From NCBI RefSeq assembly GCF_001956045.1, contig NZ_MRTH01000058.1:1-28397 (forward strand): a stretch of DNA of 28,397 nucleotides. The letters run 5' to 3'. The notes beneath the pieces were generated by a model, which ran no database searches, was not told the origin of the DNA, and saw only the letters and a program-made list of their open reading frames with translations. The position numbers and the translations under genes were made by a program. This document shows positions 7,991-16,269 of the stretch, piece after piece. The number at the start of each line of letters is the position of its first letter. Position 1 is the stretch's first letter. The DNA is from Paenibacillus sp. FSL H7-0331 (GTDB lineage Bacteria > Bacillota > Bacilli > Paenibacillales > NBRC-103111).

Positions 7991-8394
7991 ATGACGACAA
8001 AACAAGGGAGAAACGACCTTTGTTATTGCGGGAGCGGGAAAAAGTTTAAAGTGTGCTGCATTGAATAATCCGGTCGCGTCCTATCAGATGCGTACCGAGT
8101 ACGATCAGCTCGTAAGTGAGTTAGCGGCAAGGAAGATCCCTTATGAGCAAATTGAATTTTACAATTATCCCAATTTTATCGCACAAGAGCAGAGAGATCC
8201 TGCCTATAATGTAGAAATTCGAGACATTTTTAGTACGGAGGCAAGGATGTTCATCCCGCCGATTGCAAAATTAAGCAATTTGCGGCCTGACATTCATAAG
8301 AATGTCCCGGTGTTTCCACCTCTTAAACTGCTCCATGAGGGAACATCGCTTAAATGGTTAGAACGAGTTAACCCACAAGCACATTTATTTAGGT
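7991..8394 (+). pseudogene. SEC-C motif protein, frameshifted and truncated
   Basis: ATG 7991 opens a frame of 25 codons, '[20 protein letters not shown]' then 'VCCIE', ending TAA at 8066. It contains a complete SEC-C zinc-binding motif (CxCGSGKKxxxCC), as found at the end of SecA and in many small metal-binding proteins. A one-base frame change near 8060 leads into '[20 protein letters not shown]' and onward, with coding-like sequence to about residue 'LKWLERV' (8370). The remaining codons to 8579 look non-coding and include a terminator. The likely original is a SEC-C domain protein of unknown role. The 25-residue motif alone may still be translated, as GAGTGGGG lies upstream. Confidence 0.6.
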
Positions 8395-8551
8395 GGGTAT
8401 GTAGACACCTGATATTGATTCAGAGAATAAAAAATGCTATTAAGAAGCATTCAGGGACATATTGTAGGTGCAGACCAAAACGCAATCGTTACGGTAGAAT
8501 TATTTTTATGTTCTCATTAAATGTCGGAAGTCAACATCATTATTACATTGA

Positions 8552-8577
8552 AAGTCGCTTAAATTGCGGCTTTTTTT
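8552..8577 (+). terminator. rho-independent terminator
   Basis: A 7-bp stem AAGTCGC/GCGGCTT (8552-8558 with 8566-8572, one G-U pair) has a 7-base loop and a run of seven T (8571-8577). It is well formed and probably ended the SEC-C gene. Confidence 0.75.
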
Positions 8578-8590
8578 AGTTCTGTAATAA

Positions 8591-8620
8591 GGTTCTTGTC
8601 ATCGGTTGATGTCAAGAACC
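8591..8620. repeat. 13-bp inverted repeat hairpin
   Basis: Arms 8591-8603 and 8608-8620 match at 12 of 13 positions around a GGTT loop. It starts 13 bases after the terminator and ends inside the sulfatase remnant. No U-tract follows. Confidence 0.45.
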
Positions 8621-8798
8621 GGGGAAAGCGAAAGCGTGCGTGGTATCGTATGCTCGGTGTATCGAGATGTTCAGCGGATGGTAACGGACGGCCGTTGGAA
8701 GCTGATTCATTATTATCGGTCGCCAGTAACAAGCACGAGCGGAACGAATCCAGTTGTTCGATCTGCTAATCGATCCTTGGGAAACCCATGATTTGTAA
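8612..8798 (+). pseudogene. sulfatase C-terminal fragment
   Basis: The first frame gives 'SVYRDVQRMVTDGRWKLIHY' and, after a frameshift around 8725-8740, the next gives 'AERIQLFDLLIDPWETHDL' ending at TAA 8796. This order (R-x-V..DGRWKLIxY, then QLFDLxxDPxExxDL) is the characteristic C-terminal region of type I sulfatases (alkaline-phosphatase fold). The catalytic CxPSR cysteine region is absent. It is a relic of an extracellular or cytoplasmic sulfatase gene. Confidence 0.72.
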
Positions 8799-9018
8799 GC
8801 AGAGCCGTCAAAAGCCGGGGTCATCGTTTCAGGAAATTGCAGCCAGTAACATAAGGTTGTGGTCGGTAAAGGGAAAGAGAGGACTGTTTCCTTCAGTTAT
8901 AGTTCAATCAATTATTGTCTTGATTATATTTAAGAAAACTGTCATATTTAAATCCACTCAATAACATCCTTCTTGATCCCAAATAGCCAAATATAGTCGA
9001 AATTGAGGTGATAACCCA

Positions 9019-9240
9019 TTGGCCTATATGTCTTCGTATAAATATTTAGCGGATGGTTCAACTGCACTTTTAGCAGGAAATATAGTTGGATTTGGTCTTC
9101 CTATTTTGATTGTCATCTTAATTGTAGCCAGGGTATTTGGCAAAAGATATGTTTTAAAATATGGTGAAGGTAAACTTGCAGTCTTTTTTTGCCTCATTGT
9201 AATTTTAGCAATAATATTATTGAAAATATTCAATTTTTAA
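9019..9240 (+). CDS. hypothetical small membrane protein, two helices
   Basis: The 73-residue product has two hydrophobic helices (about 17-40, 'LLAGNIVGFGLPILIVILIV', and 53-71, 'LAVFFCLIVILAIILLKIF') separated by a basic loop 'RVFGKRYVLKYGEGK'. By the positive-inside rule that loop faces the cytoplasm. The start is TTG at 9019, chosen because GAGGTGAT at 9005-9012 lies at normal spacing from it; the next ATG (9028) would be too far. The family is not recognised. It looks intact between decayed genes. Confidence 0.55.
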   Translation: MAYMSSYKYLADGSTALLAGNIVGFGLPILIVILIVARVFGKRYVLKYGEGKLAVFFCLIVILAIILLKIFNF

Positions 9241-9489
9241 TCAACGATATCCTCTTATGGGACGAACTAAACATATTTCCCAATTAAGCTCCGCCCGGTA
9301 ACCCACAGTTGTTTAATATTAGGCGTATTTCCATTTCACTAAACTGAGTATGAATGATCGATTGAGAGATGGGTACCTATTAGTAAACGCTCCTTTTATC
9401 AGATGAATAATGAACAGACGAGTCTAATCAATAATAATCGACGAATTATGATAAATTTCGCAATTCATTTCTAGTACAATAGTCGTCAA
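9241..9489. other. intergenic, no gene seen
   Basis: AT-rich sequence without a convincing ORF. A TACAAT (9475-9480) near the end may be the -10 box of the next reading frame; its -35 is poor. Confidence 0.3.
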
Positions 9490-9519
9490 ATGACTAATTT
9501 AATAGAAGGAAGTGCGCAA

Positions 9520-10253
9520 TTGTCAATTCATACACAATGGAAACGTCGGTTTGCTTTTTTAAGTTTAAGTGCTTTACTTTTTTCTTTATGCTTCCCAATA
9601 GGCGAAGAAGTAGCAGCCGCTGTTCAGAATGAAAACGTGGAAGCAACATTTGTTAACTATTCTAAGACTTTGAATGGCCTGGATTCGCCTCAAGTAAACA
9701 TGAGATCTACACAGACAAGCGCTACTAAGCCGGAATAGCCGACTGTGACTAATGGGGTTTATGGTCATGGAATTAATGAAGAAAGAACAATAGAGATAAA
9801 AAACCCGTATATTATGTTGGATTATCTGCCGCGCGAGCAGATGGTATTTGTGAACAGTGCCCGGCAGGACTTGATCTTTCATTTAAGCATTCCTACCCCA
9901 CAAAATGAAATGTAGGATCTTTTCTTATATCAATATATTCAAAAATCTGCTGAGTTAATCAGCTTAGATAAGCATGTAAATAAGAAAAACCGAATGGAAT
10001 CGATGTAACAGGCACAACGATGCCAGGTCTTAGTGTAGACGCAGAACAAATCAAAGAGACACGAATCAAGAAGGACAAACGTACAGGGGGAAACCATATT
10101 AGAGAAAGATAAGTTAGAGTTCACCCGAACAGAATGGGTTCAAACTACCCAGAAGCAGGTTGTCCGTAAAGCTTATTATCAAGTTCAAGATCAGTTCTTG
10201 TCATCGACATTAATTGTAGGAAGACAAGAACATGATTACATTAGCCGCCAGCG
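9520..10253 (+). pseudogene. secreted protein, decayed, family unknown
   Basis: TTG 9520, preceded by AGAAGGAAG, starts a clear signal peptide: basic 'TQWKRRF', hydrophobic 'AFLSLSALLFSLCFPIG', then 'EEVAAAVQNE'. The frame meets TAG at 9736, continues in the same frame ('TVTNGVYGHGINEERTIEIK', 'NPYIMLDYLPREQMVFVN') to TAG 9913, then breaks up. Coding-like runs follow in other frames: 'NGIDVTGTTMPGLSVDAEQI' near 10000 and 'KLEFTRTEWVQTTQKQVVRK' near 10110-10240. All could derive from one large cell-surface protein. I do not recognise the family. It ends where a HAD fragment begins. Confidence 0.5.
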
Positions 10254-10370
10254 CAGACTGTGATGATCGGCTACCGCAAATACGATCTGATTGAGGCTCG
10301 CAATAAAGGTATCACTTCGATTGGTGTGGGCTATGGCTACGGCTCAGTGGAAGAGCTGACAGGGGAGTAG
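10254..10370 (+). pseudogene. HAD hydrolase (phosphoglycolate-phosphatase-like) fragment
   Basis: The frame reads 'TVMIGYRKYDLIEARNKGIT' then 'SIGVGYGYGSVEELTGE' and stops at TAG 10368. It corresponds to HAD motif IV and following helix of phosphoglycolate-phosphatase-like enzymes, where 'MVGDRKYDIxGAxxNGIxSIGVxYGYG' is typical. The motif aspartate of 'GDR' is replaced by Y here. The N-terminal catalytic part is missing. It marks the left edge of the GC-rich block. Confidence 0.7.
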
Positions 10371-10736
10371 TCGGCCTATTATTGCGCAACGTTCCAGGAC
10401 GTAGCCCTTGGCCGCCACCGACAGACGCACGATAGGGATTGTATCGAAGCGGACGCGCGACTGCGCCCGTTACGGCTGTGACTCAAGGTTTGTCGCCTTC
10501 AAGACGAGACGCCCGATCATGGAGTCACAGACGAGAAAAAAACGGCTGCAGATTTGCTTTTGCGCCTTCTTTCTATATCGTTCCTCTATTTTCGAACTGT
10601 TCTCCTCCTTTTCCTTCCAGGTTACCCGCCTCATGCGAATCGTTCTCTTTAGCGCAGTTGGTTTCTCGTGCCACAATTAACACGAAAAAACATGCAGACA
10701 ATCCGCCGGATTGTCGCCAAAGGAGAGTGTTTTCGT
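10371..10736. other. left boundary of the GC-rich block, leader of the beta-helix gene
   Basis: GC content rises sharply from about 10385. Several overlapping frames are open here only because of composition and none has a ribosome site. Pyrimidine-rich sequence (10560-10625) precedes the gene. No cre-like or other operator was recognised. Confidence 0.4.
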
Positions 10737-13628
10737 ATGAAGCCGATTACCCGCTCAATGCACCAAACGATGCTGCTTTTGCTTGTGTTATGCTTAAGCG
10801 CACTGGGTCTACCGCCTGTAAAGGCGTTCGCGGACCCGCCGGTCGTCGCCGCACCGACGAATGTGACGCTGGTCGCCAAATCGGATACGGCCGTCAGCTT
10901 GTCGTGGACGGCTTCGACGAGCAGCGACATTATGTCGTATGAAATTGTAAGCGGAACCACAGTCGCTGCCGTGGTGTACAAGCTCAGCGCGACCAGCTCG
11001 CTGCCAACTGTGTACGCGTTCTCCGGGCTGTCGCCGGCGACGACATATTCGTTCGCTGTCGTCGCCCGCAGCGCCGGGGGCAACGCCTCCGCGCCAAGCG
11101 CCACACTGACGGTGACGACGGAGAGCGGCAGCGCCTCCGTCAATATCGCGCTCGGCGGCGTCGCGACCGCCGACTACCAGGACTTCGACCGTCCAGCGTG
11201 GAAGGCGGTCGACGGCACGACCGCGGTCGTCAGCGGCGTCCGCAATTTGTGGCATTCGGCCAATGTGGCCGGAGCGCATTGGCTGCAGGTAGATATCGGC
11301 AAGCCGCGGTACACGAAGCGGTTTGTCGTACGACATATGGGCGCGACGGGCGGTCTCGTCTCGGACAATACAAGGGATTTTAAAATTCAGGGCAGTAATT
11401 CGACGATGGCGTGGGACGATTTGCTGACCGTCACCGGCAACACGTATAACGTTACCGATCATACGGTGACGCCAGCGGCAGCTTATCGCTTTTACCGGAT
11501 TTATATTACCGATCCGGGCAATACGGACGACCGTGCGCGCATATCGGAGCTGGAGATTTATTCCGATCCGTCGCTCGCCGATCCGCCGTATACGCCGATC
11601 GACGAGGTGAACTTGTCGCAGGACTTGGTTTCACTGGGCATTTACAGCGCCAATCTGACGCCGAATCAGCCGATCGTAGACGCAAGGCCCTACATTGAAG
11701 CGGCGCTCCAATACGCCAAGGGGGTTGGGATTCATAAGCTGACGGTTGACCAGGGGGATTATTATTTTCTGTCCCAGGCGGCCGCCGACCGCCATTTGGA
11801 AATTGTCGGCTCGAAGGATTTGACGATCGATTTTGCCGATTCCAACCTGTATTTCGCGAACGGGCATTTGATCGCCATTTTGCTGACGAACTGCGAACGG
11901 ATGACACTTACGCGACTTAAGGTGGATTACCTTCAGCTTCCGTCCACGCAGCTTGTCGTGAGCAGCGTGAACGCGTCCGCACGCACGATCCAGTACACGA
12001 CGATGATCGGTTTTCAGTCGCCTGTGGCGTTTAATGCGTCAAGCACGCCGTATAGCGATGCAGGCGCGCTGCGCGTCTTCGTATTCCGCGGTGGCGAGCG
12101 CGTTCAGGAGGTTGGCCGGCTGCAGGCGTCCCGCAATGCGACGAGCGACACGATAAATATTATTAACGACGACAAGCCGTGGACGCAGGAAGCGAACCTG
12201 GCTGCGATCCAGCCGGGCGATACGCTCGTCTACACCGACCGCAGCGGCGGGCATACGATCAAGATGAACGGTGGACAGGGCAACACGATCAGCTATGCGG
12301 AGGTGTACGCCGCGCCGGTGTTCGCCTTCCTGTTCCACAAGCAGTTCAACACCACCGTCGATCACGTATCGGTGAAGCCGCGCCCCGGAAGCGGGCGGCT
12401 GATGAGCTCGAACGCGGACGGTATTCATTTTGGCAATGCCCGCCAGAACAACGTTGTCCAAAACAGCTTCGTGCAAGGCACCGGCGACGACGGCATCGCC
12501 TTCAACTCGACCTGGCTGGCGACGGTGACAGGCCAAACCGCGGCCCGGACGCTGACCATGCAGCGCTTTATTAACGAAAAGTTCCCGGTCGGCACCGAAG
12601 TCGAGTTTATGGACGGAGCGACCGGCGAACTTAAAGGAACGGCCGTTGTTACGGAGATGTCTCCGCCGTACGGCAGCCAGACGTTTCTTGCGAACGAAAA
12701 TGTCACCGTTACCTTCGACCGCGACATGCCGACGCTTTCGGCGGGCTCGGGTATGTATCCGACGAATCCGAACGAACGCGGCTATGGCTCAAGGGTGCTG
12801 AACAACCATATCGAGAAGACGAATTTGGCGCGCGGCATCCTGTTTGCGGGCATTATGAACGGCGAGATTCGCGGCAACACGATCAAGAAAACGAACATGT
12901 CGGGCATTAACGTAAACCAGGAATATTTGTTGTCCACATTCAAGGCCGCGCCGGCCAACGGCATCACGATTGAAGACAATACGATCGAGCAGGCGTTTCT
13001 GTGGGGCGCACCCGCCTCGGAAATCGTCAATTCGGGCGCTGCGCTGCTCGTCAACTCCTATACGCCGTCCGGTTGGTCGCCGGGCATGCCGCACCAGAAT
13101 ATCTCGATTCGCGGCAATACGATCACCGATTCCGGCCGCACCGGCATTCGCATGGAAAATACCGATGGCGGCGAGGTGTCGGGCAATACGGTGCTCCGGC
13201 ATACCCTGCTGCCCGAGCAGGTGTACGGCGTGCGCGGCACGGCGGATGAGATCGCGACGCAGTGGGAGGAAATTCGCTCCGGCATCGTGATCAAGACGAG
13301 CGATGCCGAAGCGTTCGGCAACACCGTGACGCCCGCCTATCCGCTGACGACGTTGCTCGCCTCTCCAGCGGCCCCAGATGGCCCGGGCGGCTCGTACAAG
13401 TCGCCCGTGACGCTGCAGCTTAAGTCCGGCAGCCAGCGCCCGACGGTGACGTCCACCGTCTACAGTTTCGACGGCGGCACCACGTGGTCCGCCTACAGCG
13501 GGCCGATCGTGCTGGCGTTGGACGGCGACTACAACTTCAGCTACCGCTCGACAAATATCGCGGGCGTGACGGAAACGGCGCACACCGCCGCGTTCCCTCT
13601 GGAGTTGGACCCGCCCACGGGACCGTAG
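10737..13628 (+). CDS. secreted multidomain beta-helix protein, candidate GH110/GH28-like glycosidase
   Basis: The 963-residue protein is exported and probably acts on a polysaccharide. In order it has a signal peptide (1-32, cleavage near 'KAFA-DP'), a fibronectin type III domain (about 36-128), an F5/8-type C (CBM32-like) carbohydrate-binding domain (about 134-278, 'WHSANVAGAHWLQVDIGKP'), a right-handed parallel beta-helix (about 315-865, many 'GNTI' turns) and an OmpL47/Ig-like C-terminal domain (about 878-950, 'YSFDGGTTWSAYSGPI'). In the helix, 'SNADGIHF' (D561) and 'GTGDDGIAFN' (D584, D585) lie 23-24 residues apart, similar to catalytic aspartates in GH110 alpha-galactosidases and GH28. 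The ATG at 10737 is chosen over upstream in-frame codons because AAGGAGAG (10719-10726) precedes it and it begins the signal peptide. The substrate is unknown. Confidence 0.8.
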   Translation: MKPITRSMHQTMLLLLVLCLSALGLPPVKAFADPPVVAAPTNVTLVAKSDTAVSLSWTASTSSDIMSYEIVSGTTVAAVVYKLSATSSLPTVYAFSGLSPATTYSFAVVARSAGGNASAPSATLTVTTESGSASVNIALGGVATADYQDFDRPAWKAVDGTTAVVSGVRNLWHSANVAGAHWLQVDIGKPRYTKRFVVRHMGATGGLVSDNTRDFKIQGSNSTMAWDDLLTVTGNTYNVTDHTVTPAAAYRFYRIYITDPGNTDDRARISELEIYSDPSLADPPYTPIDEVNLSQDLVSLGIYSANLTPNQPIVDARPYIEAALQYAKGVGIHKLTVDQGDYYFLSQAAADRHLEIVGSKDLTIDFADSNLYFANGHLIAILLTNCERMTLTRLKVDYLQLPSTQLVVSSVNASARTIQYTTMIGFQSPVAFNASSTPYSDAGALRVFVFRGGERVQEVGRLQASRNATSDTINIINDDKPWTQEANLAAIQPGDTLVYTDRSGGHTIKMNGGQGNTISYAEVYAAPVFAFLFHKQFNTTVDHVSVKPRPGSGRLMSSNADGIHFGNARQNNVVQNSFVQGTGDDGIAFNSTWLATVTGQTAARTLTMQRFINEKFPVGTEVEFMDGATGELKGTAVVTEMSPPYGSQTFLANENVTVTFDRDMPTLSAGSGMYPTNPNERGYGSRVLNNHIEKTNLARGILFAGIMNGEIRGNTIKKTNMSGINVNQEYLLSTFKAAPANGITIEDNTIEQAFLWGAPASEIVNSGAALLVNSYTPSGWSPGMPHQNISIRGNTITDSGRTGIRMENTDGGEVSGNTVLRHTLLPEQVYGVRGTADEIATQWEEIRSGIVIKTSDAEAFGNTVTPAYPLTTLLASPAAPDGPGGSYKSPVTLQLKSGSQRPTVTSTVYSFDGGTTWSAYSGPIVLALDGDYNFSYRSTNIAGVTETAHTAAFPLELDPPTGP

Positions 13629-13819
13629 CGTGTGACTCGATCTGGCTTCGCGGCATTGCGTTCCGACCGCAAATCCGATGATGCGGCCGCATTCGTCTTA
13701 CGGCGCAAAGCGAGCCCGTAGCCCATTCTGACTTTCCCCCTTTGTACGTGCAGGGCCGCACCGATAGAGACCGTCGGCGCGGGCCTGCCTCGTTTTTTTA
13801 CCGACGCCGCGACCGGTTC

Positions 13820-13828
13820 TGGTATAAT
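13820..13828 (+). promoter_or_regulatory. extended -10 promoter for the AraC-type gene
   Basis: TGGTATAAT is a perfect extended -10 (TATAAT 13823-13828). It lies 37 bp before the regulator start and no strong -35 is visible. It suggests the sensor-regulator has its own promoter, separate from the beta-helix gene. Confidence 0.55.
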
Positions 13829-13865
13829 AGCGCTATATCCCGATTACCCGTAAAGGTGGACAACT

Positions 13866-16088
13866 ATGCCGAAGCCCGTTGTTGGAAAGCTGCAAATGCG
13901 CATCGTTCTGCTCTTATGCTGCGCCGTGCTGCTGCCGATCTGCCTGCTCTCCGCCATCAACTACCGGATGACGCTGAGCGCCGCACAAAACCAGACGGAA
14001 AAATATAGCCGTCAGCTGCTGGAGCAGGCAGTGCGCGAGCATTCGATCGTACACGAGCAGATGAAGAATGTCATGTACGACATTCTCGGTAGCATGGACA
14101 AATATTTTTCTGTGCTCGGGGACTATTACACGAATGCGCAAACGCTTTACTTTATAAAAGAAATGGAACAGCGCGTCGCAATTCACAGCAAATATATCGC
14201 CTCGATCGAGCTGCTCGACCTGGAGCGGCGAGTCGCCTATTCGACGACAGATAACCGGCTGATGCCCTTCGACCGGTTCGCCGATCAGGAGCTGCTGAGC
14301 GGCATCGCGCGCAAGGACGATTATACCGGCATCCGGTATTTGCCGCGTCCCGGGCTCATCACCTATTACATGTACGTCGGCGTGTCCGAGCCGCAATCGG
14401 GCGTGATCGCGATCAATGTGAAGGACGACGACATGCGGCAGTGGGCCTCGGTGCTGCTCGCGGAAACGGGCGGCTCCTTCTATGTCTCCGATGCGAAGGG
14501 GCATCTGCTGCTGGGTGGCGGCGAGGAGGAGACGTCTACCGCACTGCGCGAACTGGCAGGGGGCAACACGGAGCCGCGCGAAGGAAACAGACGTTATCTG
14601 CTGCTGCGCGAGCAGGCGACCACAAGCAAATTCGAATACGCGCTCATCATTCCGTACGCCTCGTTCGCGCAGGCGGCGGAGCGTCAGAGCCTTGCGTTCG
14701 CGGTCATCGGTCTGGTGGCGGCGCTGCTGAGCCTCGCGATCGTCATCCTTGCCTCGCGGTATTTGTACCATCCGATCGTGCGCATCATGAGTGCCATTGG
14801 CAGCCGCGCGCCTGCGGCGTCGGAACCGAAGGCGGCGCTGCTCGATGAATCCGGCTACATCGTCGGCGCCTTCAGCCGTCTGACGGATGAAAGCGAGCGG
14901 CTGAGCGACGCGGTGCGGCATCACCGCGAGACGATCCGGCACAACCTGCTGATGCGCCTGCTGCAAGGGCGGCCTCCGGAGCTCGCCGCCGCCTCTCCGC
15001 TGCTGGAGCTGCCGTGGCCGCATCCGGTATTTACGGTCCTGTCCCTGCATGTGCATTGGGGCGAGCTACGCGAGGATTACAGCGAGCTGGACATGGAGCT
15101 GACGAATTATGCGATCCGCAACGTGGCCGCGGAGACGCTGCATCCGCTTGGCGTGGCGGAGACGCTGGCGCGGGACGCGGATACGATCGTCGTCATCTGC
15201 AACACGGCGCAGCAGGAGACGGCCGGGCGCTGGCTGGCCGCCGCCGCCGAGGTGCGCCACAACGTGAAGCGGTACATTCGGCTTTCCGTAGATATCGGCA
15301 TAGGCAGCGCGGGCGAAGGGCTGGCACACGCCGCCGTTTCGTACCAGGAAAGCCTGCAATGTCTGAGCTACAACCGGCTGTTCGATCCTACGAAGTTGAC
15401 GCATTACAGCGAAATTGCGGAGACGACGGCGCGGCCGCGGAGCCGCTCGTTCGTCTGGTCCAATTATGAAGCGGATTATGTGAAGCATATCCGCCACAGC
15501 CGCGTGGACGGTGCGCGGGCGCTATGCGAGCGGCTGCGCGAGGACGCCAAGGACGCACAGGCGAGCGTGGCGGAGACGCAGATTATGACGCTGCAGTTGT
15601 CCGCCAGCCTCCTTCTGCTGCTGGAGGAATACGGCTTCGATAAGGAGGAGGGCGGGCTACGCGACGAGGTGACAGCGCTGCTAGCGACTAGCCGCTTCGC
15701 CGAGACGACGGAGCGGCTAGCAAGCTTAAGCGAGCGGCTGATCGCCTCCGTGGAGCGGAAGCGGGCCGGCGTCAACCAGGATATCATGGAGAAGGCGGCC
15801 GCCTGGATCGAGCAGGACATGACGCTGACCGCGGAGCGCATCGCCGCCCAATTGTCGCTTAGCCCGCCATCGCTGAACAAGCTGTTCCGCGAGCGAAAGG
15901 GCATCACTGCCGGAGAATATATTCTTCGCACCAAGGTAGAGCGGGCGAAGCGGCTGCTGCTCGAAACCGACGACAGAATCGAGGACATCGCGGCCAAGAC
16001 CGGCTATGCCAGCACACGCGGGTTCTACAAGGTGTTTAAGGAACTAACCGGAACGACGCCGACGGAATTTCGGAAAATGCATGCGTAA
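13866..16088 (+). CDS. membrane-spanning AraC-family sensor-regulator
   Basis: The 740-residue protein is a one-component membrane sensor that binds DNA. A first transmembrane helix (11-31), an extracytoplasmic dCache-like sensor region (about 35-270) and a second helix (275-299) are followed by a cytoplasmic linker and a C-terminal AraC HTH pair (about 635-740; 'LTAERIAAQLSLSPPSLNKL' and 'IEDIAAKTGYASTRGFYKVF'). The ending 'TGTTPTEFRKMHA' is typical. In Paenibacillus such regulators sit beside LplB/YtcP transporter operons and activate them in response to sugars; that role here is inferred from position. The start is ATG after AAAGGTGGA. The gene has its own extended -10 promoter and a terminator just after the stop. 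Confidence 0.9.
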   Translation: MPKPVVGKLQMRIVLLLCCAVLLPICLLSAINYRMTLSAAQNQTEKYSRQLLEQAVREHSIVHEQMKNVMYDILGSMDKYFSVLGDYYTNAQTLYFIKEMEQRVAIHSKYIASIELLDLERRVAYSTTDNRLMPFDRFADQELLSGIARKDDYTGIRYLPRPGLITYYMYVGVSEPQSGVIAINVKDDDMRQWASVLLAETGGSFYVSDAKGHLLLGGGEEETSTALRELAGGNTEPREGNRRYLLLREQATTSKFEYALIIPYASFAQAAERQSLAFAVIGLVAALLSLAIVILASRYLYHPIVRIMSAIGSRAPAASEPKAALLDESGYIVGAFSRLTDESERLSDAVRHHRETIRHNLLMRLLQGRPPELAAASPLLELPWPHPVFTVLSLHVHWGELREDYSELDMELTNYAIRNVAAETLHPLGVAETLARDADTIVVICNTAQQETAGRWLAAAAEVRHNVKRYIRLSVDIGIGSAGEGLAHAAVSYQESLQCLSYNRLFDPTKLTHYSEIAETTARPRSRSFVWSNYEADYVKHIRHSRVDGARALCERLREDAKDAQASVAETQIMTLQLSASLLLLLEEYGFDKEEGGLRDEVTALLATSRFAETTERLASLSERLIASVERKRAGVNQDIMEKAAAWIEQDMTLTAERIAAQLSLSPPSLNKLFRERKGITAGEYILRTKVERAKRLLLETDDRIEDIAAKTGYASTRGFYKVFKELTGTTPTEFRKMHA

Positions 16089-16133
16089 CGCGCGGCAGAA
16101 GGGGCAGAAATCCCCGATGCGGCGCGTTTTTTT
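16087..16133 (+). terminator. rho-independent terminator after the AraC-type gene
   Basis: Outer stem AACGCGC/GCGCGTT (16087-16093 with 16122-16128), an inner GGGG/CCCC pair (16101-16104 with 16112-16115) and a run of seven T. The stem begins within the stop codon. It separates the regulator from the transporter operon. Confidence 0.75.
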
Positions 16134-16194
16134 CATCATTTGCTGGGCCTGGCGGCCGCGTTTCGGATGGTGCTGCATTTTTCGGATCGTTCTG

Positions 16195-16224
16195 TTTACG
16201 CGCTTCTTTTCCCCGTGACATAAT
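16195..16224 (+). promoter_or_regulatory. candidate promoter of the transporter operon
   Basis: TTTACG (16195-16200), an 18-bp spacer and CATAAT (16219-16224), with TG at 16216-16217 as an extended -10. It lies between the terminator and the strong ribosome site of the first permease gene, where an AraC-activated promoter with a weak -35 would be expected. Confidence 0.4.
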
Positions 16225-16269
16225 CGGAGCGAAGCCGGGGCTGCCGAGGGAAAGGAGGAGGACAACATC

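Noticed and set aside
10408..10942. Overlapping plus-strand frames before the beta-helix gene
   Set aside because: No ribosome site, no domain, biased composition; the true start at 10737 has both ribosome site and signal peptide.
10809..11462. Long minus-strand open frame opposite the beta-helix gene, and similar frames at 12789-13583 and 13914-15056
   Set aside because: They are complementary shadows of GC-rich coding sequence, arginine-rich, without ribosome sites or domains.
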